From Mycobacteroides salmoniphilum (GTDB taxonomy: Bacteria; Actinomycetota; Actinomycetes; Mycobacteriales; Mycobacteriaceae): a stretch of 64,000 nt of DNA. Numbering within the stretch: the stretch's first letter is position 1; every line of letters begins with the position of its first letter. Both the position numbers and the translations under genes were made by a program. The DNA lies in the NCBI RefSeq assembly GCF_004924335.1, contig NZ_CP024633.1:2170001-2234000 (forward strand). The letters run 5' to 3'. Of this stretch, positions 39,582 through 48,392 are shown one piece after another. The notes beneath the pieces are model-generated. The model saw only the letters and a list, made by a program, of their open reading frames with translations. It had not been told where the DNA came from and searched no databases.

Positions 39582-40535
39582 ATGGGCACCAAGACGGTGG
39601 CGGCACTCGCGCTCGATGGCGTCATCACCTACGACCTGGCATGCGCCGTGCAGATGTTCCGCAGGGGTCCCGGGCGATCCGGCCAGCCGGATGGTTTCGA
39701 TCTGGTGACCTGTGGCCATCGGCCCGGAAGTGTCTGGACACCAGACGGTTTCACTCTCGATGTGGAACACGGCATCGATGCGCTGCAGACCGCCGATATC
39801 GTTGTCGTCCCCGCGCGGGCCCCGCACGACTATCCGCCACCCGATGATGTGCTGAACGCTCTGGCGAACGCGCACCAACGCGGCGCCGTGATTTTCAGCA
39901 TCTGCCTGGGTGCTTTCGTTCTCGCGGCCGCCGGCCTGCTGGATGGGCGCCCTGCCACCACACATTGGGAGTACTGCGATGACATGCGCACGCTCTATCC
40001 GCGGGTGGATCTGCGGCCCGATGCGCTGTACGTGGATGACGGGGACATCCTCACCTCGGCGGGGCTCTCGGCGGGCATGGACCTGTGCCTGCATGTGGTG
40101 CGACGCGAGCTGGGGGCGGCGGCGGCATCGGAGATGGCCAGATGGAACGTGATGGCGCCGCATCGTGATGGTGGCCAGGCCCAGTTCATCCCGCCGACCG
40201 TGACCTCTCACGATTCCAGCGGACTCGGCCCGACCCTGAGCTGGGCCTCTGAGCGTCTCGCCGATATCGACGATGTGTCGACACTGGCGCGGCACGTGCA
40301 TGTGAGCCTTCGCACGTTCAACCGGCGCTTCGGGGAGGAAGTCGGCACCACGCCCAAACGGTGGCTCGACGTGCAGCGCGCCACCCGCGCCCGTGAATTG
40401 CTGGAGAATACCGATATGACCATGGAATCCATTGCCGCGCAATGTGGGTTTGGCAGCGTGACGGCGATGCGGACGCATCTGCGCAAGGTCACCGCGACAA
40501 CGCCGAGCGCCTACCGCCGGGCATTCCGGCGATAG
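39582..40535 (+). CDS. GlxA-type AraC-family transcriptional regulator
   Basis: This 317-residue regulator has an N-terminal DJ-1/PfpI-like domain (AALALDGVITYDLACAVQMF, then ISICLGAFVLAAAGLLDG with the nucleophile-elbow Cys) and a C-terminal AraC double helix-turn-helix (LARHVHVSLRTFNRRFGEEVG, TPKRWLDVQRATRARELLE, in parts). ATG start at 39582. It is divergent from the HD-domain gene, with a direct-repeat operator between them, so it probably controls that gene and itself. The effector is unknown. Confidence 0.88.
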   Translation: MGTKTVAALALDGVITYDLACAVQMFRRGPGRSGQPDGFDLVTCGHRPGSVWTPDGFTLDVEHGIDALQTADIVVVPARAPHDYPPPDDVLNALANAHQRGAVIFSICLGAFVLAAAGLLDGRPATTHWEYCDDMRTLYPRVDLRPDALYVDDGDILTSAGLSAGMDLCLHVVRRELGAAAASEMARWNVMAPHRDGGQAQFIPPTVTSHDSSGLGPTLSWASERLADIDDVSTLARHVHVSLRTFNRRFGEEVGTTPKRWLDVQRATRARELLENTDMTMESIAAQCGFGSVTAMRTHLRKVTATTPSAYRRAFRR

Positions 40536-40546
40536 GCGCTTCGCGG

Positions 40547-41527
40547 TTAGCGCGCGACGTGAGGCATCAGCGCATTCGGGGGAATGGCGCCGAACTTGCC
40601 CGCCTGGTAGTCCTCAACCGCCTGGATCAACTCGGCCTTGGTGTTCATCACGAACGGGCCATAGGCCACCACACGCTCACGGATGGGGCGGCCGCCGAGC
40701 AAGAGCACTTCCAATGCCGGGCGGTTGCCATCCTGTTCTGCGTTGGCCTGCAGCGTGATCCGATCGCCGGGACCCAGCACCGCGAGTTGCCCCTGTTCGA
40801 TCGGGTGCCCCAACGCGCCCACTGAACCACGTCCGGACAGAACGTAGACGAGCGCGTTGAACTCCCGGTTCCAGGGCACGTTCAGCTGCGCACCAGGCTG
40901 GATCGTCGCATGCGCCAGGGTGATTGGCGTATGCGTACTGCCCGGACCATGATGCGGCCCGATGTCTCCGGCAATGATCCGCACCAGCGCACCGCCATCG
41001 GGCGAGCTCACCAGCGTGGTCTGCGCCCCCTCGATGGCCTGGTAGGCCGGAGTCAGAAACTTGTCGCGAGCCGGCAGGTTGACCCAGAGCTGAATGCCGT
41101 GGAATATTCCGCCGCTCTCCACCAATTCGGCTGGGGGAGTTTCGATGTGGAGGATTCCTGACCCAGCGGTCATCCATTGGGTGGCCCCGTCGTGAATGAG
41201 TCCGCCTCCGCCGTGGGAGTCCTGGTGGGCGAACCTGCCGTCGATCATGTAGGTGACGGTTTCGAATCCGCGATGCGGGTGCCAATCCGTTCCGCGCGGC
41301 TCGCCCGGTTCATAGTCCACCTCACCCATTTGGTCCATATGGATGAATGGGTCCAATTCGGCCGATGGCACCCCGCCGAAGGCGCGCACGACGGGGAAAC
41401 CTTCGCCCTCGTATCCGCGGGGTCCACTGGTGATGGACCGCACCGGACGTTCGGCATCGACGGGTTCGGGCATGGGGATGCGCGGCAGAGTCAGGGCGTC
41501 CATTGACGACACGGTGATGGCTGGCAT
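40547..41527 (-). CDS. Pirin-family bicupin protein
   Basis: This 326-residue protein has the pirin N-terminal cupin with metal-ligand histidines in DWHPHRGFETVTYMIDG and GATQWMTAGSGILHIE, and the pirin C-terminal domain (GHPIEQGQLAVLGPGDRI). Bacterial pirins bind Fe; some act as quercetin dioxygenases or redox regulators. It lies 53 bases downstream of the TetR gene on the same strand, so the pair is probably one unit. Confidence 0.88.
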   Translation of the reverse strand: MPAITVSSMDALTLPRIPMPEPVDAERPVRSITSGPRGYEGEGFPVVRAFGGVPSAELDPFIHMDQMGEVDYEPGEPRGTDWHPHRGFETVTYMIDGRFAHQDSHGGGGLIHDGATQWMTAGSGILHIETPPAELVESGGIFHGIQLWVNLPARDKFLTPAYQAIEGAQTTLVSSPDGGALVRIIAGDIGPHHGPGSTHTPITLAHATIQPGAQLNVPWNREFNALVYVLSGRGSVGALGHPIEQGQLAVLGPGDRITLQANAEQDGNRPALEVLLLGGRPIRERVVAYGPFVMNTKAELIQAVEDYQAGKFGAIPPNALMPHVAR

Positions 41528-41580
41528 GCAAACCTCCTGGTGAGAGTTCTTATGCCTCTATAACCGGACCGTAGTCCGCT

Positions 41581-42177
41581 TTATTCCGGCAGCGCACCCT
41601 CGGTGACCAGAGCGGCCGAGACGGCCGCCGCGACCGTCTCGCCCGCGGCGAACAGCGGCTCGGGGCTACGCAGCGCCCGGCTCAAGACGAACGCACCCTC
41701 CAGGCTGGTGATGAATCCCAGCATGAGGCGCCTGCGCACCTCATACGGCAGACCTGATCCGGAGATGCGGTCGACACCCTGATCGATCCAGTCCGTGAAG
41801 ACGTCGGCGGTGGCTCGACGGAGAAGCTCGTCGGTGCTCGCCACTTCAAGGGCGATGGTGGCGATGGGGCACGCGTCGGCGTAGTCGGTCGCGATGAGGT
41901 TGTCAGCCGCGGCCGCGAACGCGGTGCGGATGGTGGTTGGCAGATCGGGACCGCCCTGATCGAAGAGTGCCAGCACCAGATCCCGATACATCCCCCCGGC
42001 GGTCCGAATCGCCTCGTCCGCCAGCTGCACCTTCCCCCCGGGGAAGAAGTGGTAAATCGATCCGAAGGGCGCACCCGCACTCTGCGCGATCTGCTTGAGG
42101 CCAGTACCGGTCATGCCCTGTCGACGGAACAACTCGCAGGTGGCGGCGACGATACGGTCGCGCGTGTCGGCGGGCAT
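41581..42177 (-). CDS. TetR-family repressor upstream of pirin gene
   Basis: This protein of 198 residues starts at ATG 42177, with GAAAGGA 6 bases upstream. The N-terminal helix-turn-helix is TRDRIVAATCELFRRQGM, GTGLKQIAQSAGAPFGSIYHFFPGG (in parts), as in the YcdC/LmrA-like branch. A 12-bp palindrome, 42232-42243, lies upstream and may serve both this gene and the divergent DUF4345 gene. Confidence 0.87.
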   Translation of the reverse strand: MPADTRDRIVAATCELFRRQGMTGTGLKQIAQSAGAPFGSIYHFFPGGKVQLADEAIRTAGGMYRDLVLALFDQGGPDLPTTIRTAFAAAADNLIATDYADACPIATIALEVASTDELLRRATADVFTDWIDQGVDRISGSGLPYEVRRRLMLGFITSLEGAFVLSRALRSPEPLFAAGETVAAAVSAALVTEGALPE

Positions 42178-42231
42178 GGTGTGTCCTTTCGGGGCCTTGT
42201 ATCCGGCTTCGTCGCATTGTACGGTCCTCAC

Positions 42232-42243
42232 TAGAACGTTCTA
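42232..42243. promoter_or_regulatory. Palindromic TetR operator candidate
   Basis: TAGAACGTTCTA is a perfect 12-bp palindrome, 54 bases upstream of the TetR start and 30 bases upstream of the DUF4345 start. The sequence is typical of TetR-family operators of the YcdC/AcrR type. Confidence 0.65.
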
Positions 42244-42273
42244 TCAAGTTGGTGCTACTCGGAGGGCGCAGTG

Positions 42274-42654
42274 ATGGACAAAGTGCTGAAGTATCTGGCG
42301 ATCCTTACCGGCGTGATCTGTGTGGCCATTGGCCTCTATCACCTCATCGGTGGAGGCGGAACGGTCATCGGCGGGGGTGGCATCACCGCGAGCACCGACA
42401 GCCAGGAGCGCTTCTTCTCCGGGCTGTTCGCCGTCTACGGCGTGGCCTGGATCTGGGTGGCCCGCCAGTCGCCCATTCCCGGCATTGCCGTCCGGTTCCT
42501 CGCCGCCGGGCTGCTGGTGGGAGGGCTCGGCCGGGTGGCGTCGCTCATCGACAGGGGACAGCCGCACCCGTTCTGGATCGTCATGCTTGCCGTCGAAATC
42601 CTGATTCCCGCACTGTTTTTCGCCATCGCCGGCGCCGACGAGAAGGCTCGTTGA
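42274..42654 (+). CDS. DUF4345-type small membrane protein
   Basis: This protein of 126 residues starts at ATG 42274 (GGAGGG, 7-base spacing; a GTG one codon upstream is less well placed). Four hydrophobic helices (LAILTGVICVAIGLYHLIGG, FSGLFAVYGVAWIWVA, VRFLAAGLLVGGLGRVASL, FWIVMLAVEILIPALFFAIAG in shorter pieces) fit DUF4345. It is divergent from the TetR gene with a shared operator. Function unknown. Confidence 0.75.
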   Translation: MDKVLKYLAILTGVICVAIGLYHLIGGGGTVIGGGGITASTDSQERFFSGLFAVYGVAWIWVARQSPIPGIAVRFLAAGLLVGGLGRVASLIDRGQPHPFWIVMLAVEILIPALFFAIAGADEKAR

Positions 42655-42751
42655 CTCCGTAAAAACAATATGCGAGTTCAGATTTCGCAACCGCTAGAGT
42701 GCGTAGTACCGACAGCACCATGTGCTTTCCCAGGCACTCTAGGAGGAATCT

Positions 42752-43624
42752 ATGCGGTTCACCTTCGCCGAGGCGATGACCGACACGTCGTACTACATTC
42801 CCTTGGCTCAGGCGGCCGAGGCGGCCGGCTACGACGGTATGACCATCGCCGACAGCCTGGCGTATCCCTATGAGTCGGATGCGAAGTATCCGTACACGCC
42901 CGACGGGAACCGCGAGTTCCTGGAAGACAAACCGTTCATCGAGGCGTTGACCCTCACCGCGGCACTCGGTGCGGTGACCTCCACGCTGCGCTTCAACATC
43001 TTCGTGCTCAAATTGCCGATCCGGCCGCCTGCGCTGGTGGCCAAGCAGGCATCGTCCATCGCCGCACTGACGGGTAACCGCCTTGGCCTCGGTGTGGGCA
43101 CTAGCCCATGGCCCGAGGACTACGAACTCATGAACGTGCCGTTCGCCAAGCGTGGTAAGCGCATGGACGAGTGCATCGAGATCATCCAGGGGCTCACCAC
43201 CGGCGAATACTTCGAGTTCCACGGCGAGTTCTACGACATCCCCAAGACCAAGATGCGCCCCGCGCCCACTCAGCCCATTCCGATCCTCATCGGTGGACAT
43301 GCCGACGCGGCATTGCGCCGCGCCGCGCGATGCGATGGCTGGATGCATGGCGGCGGCACCGAGGATCTGGACGAGCTGCTCGCCAAGCTCAACACCTTCC
43401 GCGAGGAAGAGGGGACTGCCGATAAACCCTTTGAGATTCACGTCATCTCCATCGACGGATTCACCGTCGATGGCGTGAAACGCTTGGAGGACAAGGGCGT
43501 CACCGATGTCATCGTCGGCTTCCGAATCCCGTACATCGTCGGACCGGACACCGAGCCGCTGGACACCAAGATTAAGAACCTGGAGAGCTTCGCCGAGCGC
43601 GTCATCTCCAAGGTCAACCCGTAG
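42752..43624 (+). CDS. LLM-class F420/flavin-dependent oxidoreductase
   Basis: This 290-residue luciferase-like protein starts at ATG 42752 behind an excellent AGGAGG. Segments LAQAAEAAGYDGMTIADSLAYP, NRLGLGVGTSPWPEDYELM (in parts) and PIPILIGGHADAALRRAARCDGW are family-typical. F420 is the likely cofactor in a mycobacterium. It stands alone between a small membrane protein and the ArsR operon. Substrate unknown. Confidence 0.85.
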   Translation: MRFTFAEAMTDTSYYIPLAQAAEAAGYDGMTIADSLAYPYESDAKYPYTPDGNREFLEDKPFIEALTLTAALGAVTSTLRFNIFVLKLPIRPPALVAKQASSIAALTGNRLGLGVGTSPWPEDYELMNVPFAKRGKRMDECIEIIQGLTTGEYFEFHGEFYDIPKTKMRPAPTQPIPILIGGHADAALRRAARCDGWMHGGGTEDLDELLAKLNTFREEEGTADKPFEIHVISIDGFTVDGVKRLEDKGVTDVIVGFRIPYIVGPDTEPLDTKIKNLESFAERVISKVNP

Positions 43625-43681
43625 CGGTCTATGGGTCGAGCTGCGGGCAGGGGATGCCGCCCGCCCGCGCGACCATTGACA

Positions 43682-43707
43682 GATATTCAACGCAAGCGTT
43701 AAATATC
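43682..43707. promoter_or_regulatory. 26-bp dyad, ArsR operator candidate
   Basis: GATATTCAACGC and GCGTTAAATATC are 12-base arms around AA with a single mismatch. The dyad ends 4 bases before the VOC-gene start codon and probably covers the promoter. The second gene of the operon encodes an ArsR repressor, the obvious ligand. Confidence 0.68.
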
Positions 43708-43711
43708 AACC

Positions 43712-44164
43712 ATGAGCACACGTCCTAGCTTGGCCTCGGCGGTCGTCTACCAGGACCCGTCGGCAGCTCTTGACTGGCTGGAGAAGGCCTTTGGTTTCGA
43801 ACGGTCTATGGTCATCACCGATAACGACGGCAAGATTGAGCATTCCGAGATGCGTTTCGGGGATGGCTATCTCATGGTCGGATCCGAGTGGGACGCCAGT
43901 GTCGCCAGCCCCAAAACGGTCGGCGGCAGATGTACCCAGACGATCCATGTTCAAATCGACAGCGATATCGACACGCACTGCGAGCAGGCCGAGGCGGCTG
44001 GTGCCACGATCTTGATGCGCCCGGCCGACCAGTTCTACGGCGACCGGGTATATCGGGCCCAAGACCCCGAGGGACACATCTGGACCTTCGGCCAGTCGGT
44101 GCGGACGGTCTCGCGCGAGGATGCCGAAAAAGCGAGCGGTCTGAACATCGAGGGATGGGTTTGA
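43712..44164 (+). CDS. VOC-family (glyoxalase/bleomycin-resistance fold) protein
   Basis: This 150-residue protein shows the VOC layout of two beta-alpha-beta3 units: SAVVYQDPSAALDWLEKAFGFE, then MRFGDGYLMVGSEW and VYRAQDPEGHIWTFGQ. It is closest by eye to PhnB/glyoxalase-like proteins that are commonly encoded beside ArsR regulators and SRPBCC proteins. The metal or substrate is unknown. First gene of a three-gene coupled operon. Confidence 0.82.
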   Translation: MSTRPSLASAVVYQDPSAALDWLEKAFGFERSMVITDNDGKIEHSEMRFGDGYLMVGSEWDASVASPKTVGGRCTQTIHVQIDSDIDTHCEQAEAAGATILMRPADQFYGDRVYRAQDPEGHIWTFGQSVRTVSREDAEKASGLNIEGWV

Positions 44165-44508
44165 CTCGGCCCTCTCCGGAGCTCGCGAGCATAGATCGCA
44201 CAATCGCCGCGCTGGCCGATCCCCATCGACGAAGAATCGTTGAGGTGCTGCGGGATCGACCGCGTCGCGCGGGAGAGATCGCACAAGCCGTCGGCCTGAG
44301 CCCCGCGGCACTCAGTAGGCACCTGCGGACCCTCAAGGCCAGCGAGCTGGTCCAGGAGTCTCACCCGGAATTCGACGCGCGAGTACGCATCTACACGTTG
44401 CGACCGGCTCCCATGGCAGAACTGAAGGCATGGCTCGACGAGATCGAGAAGCTCTGGGCTACCCAACTTTCGGCGTTCAAGGAGCACATCGAGCGAGAGC
44501 AGGCCTGA
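44161..44508 (+). CDS. ArsR/SmtB-family repressor
   Basis: This 115-residue winged-helix protein starts at TTG 44161, inside the stop codon of the VOC gene. IDRTIAALADPHRRRIVEVL and LSPAALSRHLRTLKASELVQE are the classic ArsR helix-turn-helix. There are no cysteine metal sites of the CxCxxC type, so it belongs to the metal-independent ArsR group that controls SRPBCC/VOC genes. It overlaps the next gene by 1 base. Confidence 0.87.
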   Translation: MTRPSPELASIDRTIAALADPHRRRIVEVLRDRPRRAGEIAQAVGLSPAALSRHLRTLKASELVQESHPEFDARVRIYTLRPAPMAELKAWLDEIEKLWATQLSAFKEHIEREQA

Positions 44509-44978
44509 TGGCGTCACGTGTGCTGGTATCACTGCGGGTACGTGCCACCCCGGAGCGCGCATTCGACGTATTCGTCAAGGACATCGGAATCTGGTGGCAG
44601 CCCAACACACTGTTCCGATTCACCCGACGCCGTGGCGCACTCGCGATCGAACCGGAGCTCGGTGGCCGCTTCGTTGAGTCATACCCGGACGGCACCGAGT
44701 TCGAAATCGGCAGGGTCACCACGTGGGAACCCGGCCGACGGCTGGGCCTGACCTGGCGTCAGGACAGCTTCGCCGAGGATCAGATGACTACCGTCGAGGT
44801 GCGGTTCGAGCCGATCAGGGACGAAACCCGGGTAACGGTCGAACATCTCGGCTGGGAGTCGGTTCCGCAGGATCATGTGGCACGCCATACCTTTCCCGAC
44901 GGACTGTTCCTGCGCCGCCACGGCGAGTGGTGGCAGGTGCTGCTGGAGTCGCTGCGGACCCAGATCGGGGCGCCGTAG
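44508..44978 (+). CDS. SRPBCC/AHSA1-family protein
   Basis: This 156-residue protein starts at ATG 44508. VRATPERAFDVFVKDIGIWW, GGRFVESYPDGTEFEIGRV and TTWEPGRRLGLTWR fit the START/Bet-v1-like AHSA1 domain, which has a hydrophobic ligand pocket. With the ArsR and VOC proteins it forms a widespread actinobacterial gene trio of unknown physiological role. It ends 4 bases from the convergent esterase gene. Confidence 0.83.
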   Translation: MASRVLVSLRVRATPERAFDVFVKDIGIWWQPNTLFRFTRRRGALAIEPELGGRFVESYPDGTEFEIGRVTTWEPGRRLGLTWRQDSFAEDQMTTVEVRFEPIRDETRVTVEHLGWESVPQDHVARHTFPDGLFLRRHGEWWQVLLESLRTQIGAP

Positions 44979-44982
44979 GTCC

Positions 44983-46407
44983 TCAGGGGCTTCCCGGGGT
45001 GTGGAGCTGCGCCGCCAGCCAGGGCAGTGCGTCCGAGAATGTTCGACTGGCGAATTGCCAGGTGTGCCCACTGATCATCTGGTGGATGGTGCAGGAGATC
45101 TGCACCTGCTGGGCCGCTGCGCACAGATCCGCGGCAGCACCGTCTCGATCATTGTCAGTCACATCGTCATGCCCACCGACTCCAGTCGGGGTGTCGGCCG
45201 TGGGGCGCTTCGCACCACTTGGTTTCTTGCTGTCTGCCGGAGGTATCGCGTCCTCGAACCATCCCGTGACACCGGTGTACGGACCATGTTTGGCCATCAC
45301 GGTGCGCGGGTCGAAGGCGTCCCATCGAGCGGCATCACCGCCATACAGTCGCTCGATCGTCTGTTGCTTGGTTCCGGCGGTCGGACCATGGTCACCGGCG
45401 ATATCGACGAACGTGGAGAACAGATCCGGATGCATGACCGTCAGGTCAATAGCGCAGGTGCCGCCCATGGACCAGCCGACAACAGCCCATTTGGCAGGAT
45501 CGGCCGACCCGCCGAACTCCGAGACCACATAGGGGCGAACATCTTCGGTGAGGTGATCGGCGGCGTTGCCACGCGGGCCGTTGACACATTCGGTGTCGTT
45601 GTTGAAACTTCCCGCGACATCGACGAACACGAAGATCGGTGCTTGCCCACCGTGCGATTTGGCATAGTCGTCGATCATCTGGGTGGCGTTACCCGTGCGG
45701 ATCCAGTCGGCTGGGGTGTTGAACTCACCGGCGATCATCATCACCACCGGCAATCGCGGCGGAGTATCGCCCGCGAACCACGCCGGAGGGAGATAGACGT
45801 ACTCGCCTCGGTGCTTGAACCCGCTTGCGTCGCCGGGGATGTCGACGTCGACAACCTTTCCGGCATCGGGATTCGAATTGCGCAGACCCGCAAGCTCACT
45901 GATATCGACCTGGTTGGGAAGCGGGCCCGCAGAGACCGCACCCCAGGCCGCCTGCACGGTGGGGTAGTAGCCCACCCAGGTATTGAGCGCGACGAGTGCC
46001 GAAAGCAACGTCAGTGGAACGGCCAACGCCGATACACCACGACGCCACCAGCGCGCACTCCGGAAGCCGATGACGGCAACCGCGACCGACGTGACGAACA
46101 CACCGATCCATATCCACAATTTGAAGGGTGCCGGGTCAGAGGCCAACCCTTCGGAGTTCATGTAGACCCACGCCACCAACGCACCCACCGCGCCGATCGC
46201 TACGCTCACGGGCACCCACAGCAGGCGCCACCGGCGGCCGCGCCATCCGATGACCACCAGCAAGGTCACGACCGCAAGCACCTGGACGACCATCGGAAAC
46301 CAACCACCGAGGGCCGAAATCCCGTGGCTGTACTGGTGGAAATCGTTGGCAGGCAGCTGTGGAATAGGAGTCGGCGCCGGAGGGGGCATCGGCGTAGTCG
46401 GTGGCAC
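44983..46407 (-). CDS. Membrane-anchored esterase (alpha/beta hydrolase, Ag85/PHB-esterase-like)
   Basis: This 474-residue protein has four hydrophobic helices in the first 160 residues and an extracytoplasmic alpha/beta-hydrolase domain after them. The nucleophile elbow is GWSMGG in AVVGWSMGGTCAIDL (about residue 305), preceded by VYLPPAWFAGDTPPRLPVVMMIAGE (in parts). The His is probably in ISGHTWQFA near the C-terminus. The fold resembles the esterase-D/antigen 85 superfamily. GTG start at 46407. It is divergent from the small membrane protein with 39 bases between them. Confidence 0.82.
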   Translation of the reverse strand: MPPTTPMPPPAPTPIPQLPANDFHQYSHGISALGGWFPMVVQVLAVVTLLVVIGWRGRRWRLLWVPVSVAIGAVGALVAWVYMNSEGLASDPAPFKLWIWIGVFVTSVAVAVIGFRSARWWRRGVSALAVPLTLLSALVALNTWVGYYPTVQAAWGAVSAGPLPNQVDISELAGLRNSNPDAGKVVDVDIPGDASGFKHRGEYVYLPPAWFAGDTPPRLPVVMMIAGEFNTPADWIRTGNATQMIDDYAKSHGGQAPIFVFVDVAGSFNNDTECVNGPRGNAADHLTEDVRPYVVSEFGGSADPAKWAVVGWSMGGTCAIDLTVMHPDLFSTFVDIAGDHGPTAGTKQQTIERLYGGDAARWDAFDPRTVMAKHGPYTGVTGWFEDAIPPADSKKPSGAKRPTADTPTGVGGHDDVTDNDRDGAAADLCAAAQQVQISCTIHQMISGHTWQFASRTFSDALPWLAAQLHTPGSP

Positions 46408-46446
46408 GCTGACATTGTGATGAGGTTTCCTGGGAGGAAGCTGGAC

Positions 46447-46992
46447 ATGACCCAGAGTTATCTATCGGACGAGACGATCGCGGCGCTGTCCGCGGCCGAG
46501 CGGCGAGACCTGATTCAGCGGCTGGAACGCCCGCTCAGCGAGGTGGCACCGCCGAATCTGGCCAGGTTTCGCGCGCTGCGGCTGGGTTTGATGATCGGCG
46601 GAGCGATCGCGCTGATTCCCTGGATCACCTACCTGGCGTTCACCTTGCCGGAAAACTATGTGGCACAGCGGTGGACGGCGACATGGGTCGGCTTCGACAT
46701 TCTGCTGGTGGCATTCATGGCGGCGACCGCCGTGCTGGGTCTGCTGCGCCGCCAGTTGCTGGTGCTGACCGCGTTCACCACCGGTGTGCTGCTGATCTGC
46801 GACGCGTGGTTTGACGTGATGACGGCCGGCCCGGCGGAGCTGCGATGGGCGATCCTGGCCGCCGTCGCCGCGGAACTGCCGCTCGCGGCGGTGATGATCC
46901 GGGGCGCGATGCTGATCACGCGACTGACGATGACGCGGCTGTGGGTCATCGACCCGGGCGTGCCGCTCTGGCGGGTGCCGTTGCTGCCCTAA
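46447..46992 (+). CDS. Four-helix membrane protein of unknown function
   Basis: This protein of 181 residues starts at ATG 46447 after GGGAGGAAG; a longer open frame upstream is antisense to the esterase. A soluble N-terminal 50 residues (SAAERRDLIQRLERPLSEV) precedes four hydrophobic helices, then the C-terminal tail LTMTRLWVIDPGVPLWRVP. I do not recognise a named family. It ends 5 bases from the convergent secreted-protein gene. Confidence 0.75.
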   Translation: MTQSYLSDETIAALSAAERRDLIQRLERPLSEVAPPNLARFRALRLGLMIGGAIALIPWITYLAFTLPENYVAQRWTATWVGFDILLVAFMAATAVLGLLRRQLLVLTAFTTGVLLICDAWFDVMTAGPAELRWAILAAVAAELPLAAVMIRGAMLITRLTMTRLWVIDPGVPLWRVPLLP

Positions 46993-46996
46993 CCGA

Positions 46997-47560
46997 TCAC
47001 CAGCAGTGGGCGAACCCATCGCAGTACTGCGGGAAGCGATCGACGGGCACATCCAGCGGTTTCACGAACTGCAGGCTGAAGGGTTTTTTCGTCATCCCCG
47101 GCTGGCCGCCGCACACCGCGCTGTGGATCGTGGTGTGCACCCCGGTGAGGGTCTCGTCGTTGAAGACGTACTTCTCCTGGGTGGGCGCGAAGGTCCCGTC
47201 CGGGCAGGTCATGCCCTGGGGCCGCGCGTGCAGAAACGTCCACTGGTCGTCAACCAGTTTGGCCGGGGTGGAGTAGTTCTGCAGTCTGTCGTTGTGCTTG
47301 AGGATGTCGGGCGTCGCACTGGTGACGGTGAGAATGCAGCCGTCGGCCTGGATGGTGGGGTCGGTGTAGTCGGACTGGATGCGGGTGCCTGAGGCCTGCA
47401 CGCAGACGGCGGACAGCGTCCAAGAAACCTCGCCGAGTCCTTCCTCGATCATCCGATACGTCCCGTCCGCCGGAGGCGCCACAGCCGACGCCGGGCTGGC
47501 GAATCCGACTCCGATCGCGAGGGCGGAGACGGGAACCATGAGCAGGGAAGTTGTGCGCAC
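46997..47560 (-). CDS. Secreted mycobacterial protein of unknown function
   Basis: This 187-residue protein has a signal peptide with a likely cleavage site after FASPASA (residue 26). The mature part starts VAPPADGTYRMIEEGLGEVSW and contains six or so cysteines, with an ending DRFPQYCDGFAHCW. The format resembles small mycobacterial secreted proteins. It is 43 bases downstream of the SGNH hydrolase gene on the same strand. Function unknown. Confidence 0.75.
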   Translation of the reverse strand: MRTTSLLMVPVSALAIGVGFASPASAVAPPADGTYRMIEEGLGEVSWTLSAVCVQASGTRIQSDYTDPTIQADGCILTVTSATPDILKHNDRLQNYSTPAKLVDDQWTFLHARPQGMTCPDGTFAPTQEKYVFNDETLTGVHTTIHSAVCGGQPGMTKKPFSLQFVKPLDVPVDRFPQYCDGFAHCW

Positions 47561-47603
47561 AGGATCAAGTATCGCAATGCTGCGGGCGGGTCACGCCGCA
47601 ACC

Positions 47604-48383
47604 TCAGTCATTAGACGCGGCGTCCAATACGGCCACGATCAGATCGGCCACGGCGGTCATGCCGTCCGCGTTGGGGTGAAGCGGGGCCGGGCGCCAGGGC
47701 CAGGGGAATCCGGGACGGGTAGTCCAGGGTCGCGCCGACCAGGCGTGATGGTCGGCGCTGGCCGTCGAGGCGCGCACGATCTCGCAGCCGGTGGCGTGGG
47801 CCGCGGCCGCGGTGGCAGCCATGAGTTCCGCGGCGATGCGACGTCCGCTCGCGGTCTCGGCCTGGGTGTACGGCGGTGCGAGCTCGCCTTCGGGTGGCAA
47901 GAGTGCGAGGTAATCGACGAAGATCACCCGCGCTCGCGGTGCGCGATTTCGCACCTGCTCACCCACCGCGCGCAGCGATTCACCCACAACCGCCAGTGCC
48001 GCATCCCGCTGGCCGGTGTCGAGTATGTCGCTCAACCCACCGCCGACCACGGGCAGGGCACGCAGGACGCGCGGCAGGCACGCGGCCAGCAAGAACGGCA
48101 CATAGCCGACGTCGTTGCCGCCGATCGTGACCGTCACCAGCTCCTCGGTGCCGTCGAGTGCAGCGATCTGCGGTGCGGCGTTGTTCTGCCGGTCGGTCAG
48201 AACATGTGCGGTGGTCGCACCGGAATAGGTGACATCGGCCAGCTGATATCCCTTACGTTCGGCAACCTGGTGCGGATAGTTGCGTGCCGAGCGCCCAGCC
48301 AACCGGGGTGAGCCCGGCGCACGCGGCAGGATGCCCGGTCCAGCAGCCATCGAACTTCCCAATGCCACATAGCGTCCCGCCAT
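47604..48383 (-). CDS. SGNH/GDSL-family hydrolase
   Basis: This 259-residue protein has block I YVALGSSMAAGPG (nucleophile Ser in GSS), block III TVTIGGNDVGY (oxyanion Asn) and block V with HPNADGMTAVADL (catalytic His). These define an SGNH esterase/lipase. No signal peptide is evident, so it may be cytosolic or exported by an unrecognised route. ATG start at 48383, 9 bases after the HAD gene end on the same strand. Confidence 0.88.
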   Translation of the reverse strand: MAGRYVALGSSMAAGPGILPRAPGSPRLAGRSARNYPHQVAERKGYQLADVTYSGATTAHVLTDRQNNAAPQIAALDGTEELVTVTIGGNDVGYVPFLLAACLPRVLRALPVVGGGLSDILDTGQRDAALAVVGESLRAVGEQVRNRAPRARVIFVDYLALLPPEGELAPPYTQAETASGRRIAAELMAATAAAAHATGCEIVRASTASADHHAWSARPWTTRPGFPWPWRPAPLHPNADGMTAVADLIVAVLDAASND

Positions 48384-48392
48384 GATCCCAGC

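Noticed and set aside
44875..46992. Plus-strand open frame of about 705 codons
   Set aside because: Most of it is antisense to the esterase (GWSMGG motif). Only the last 181 codons, from ATG 46447, are a real gene.
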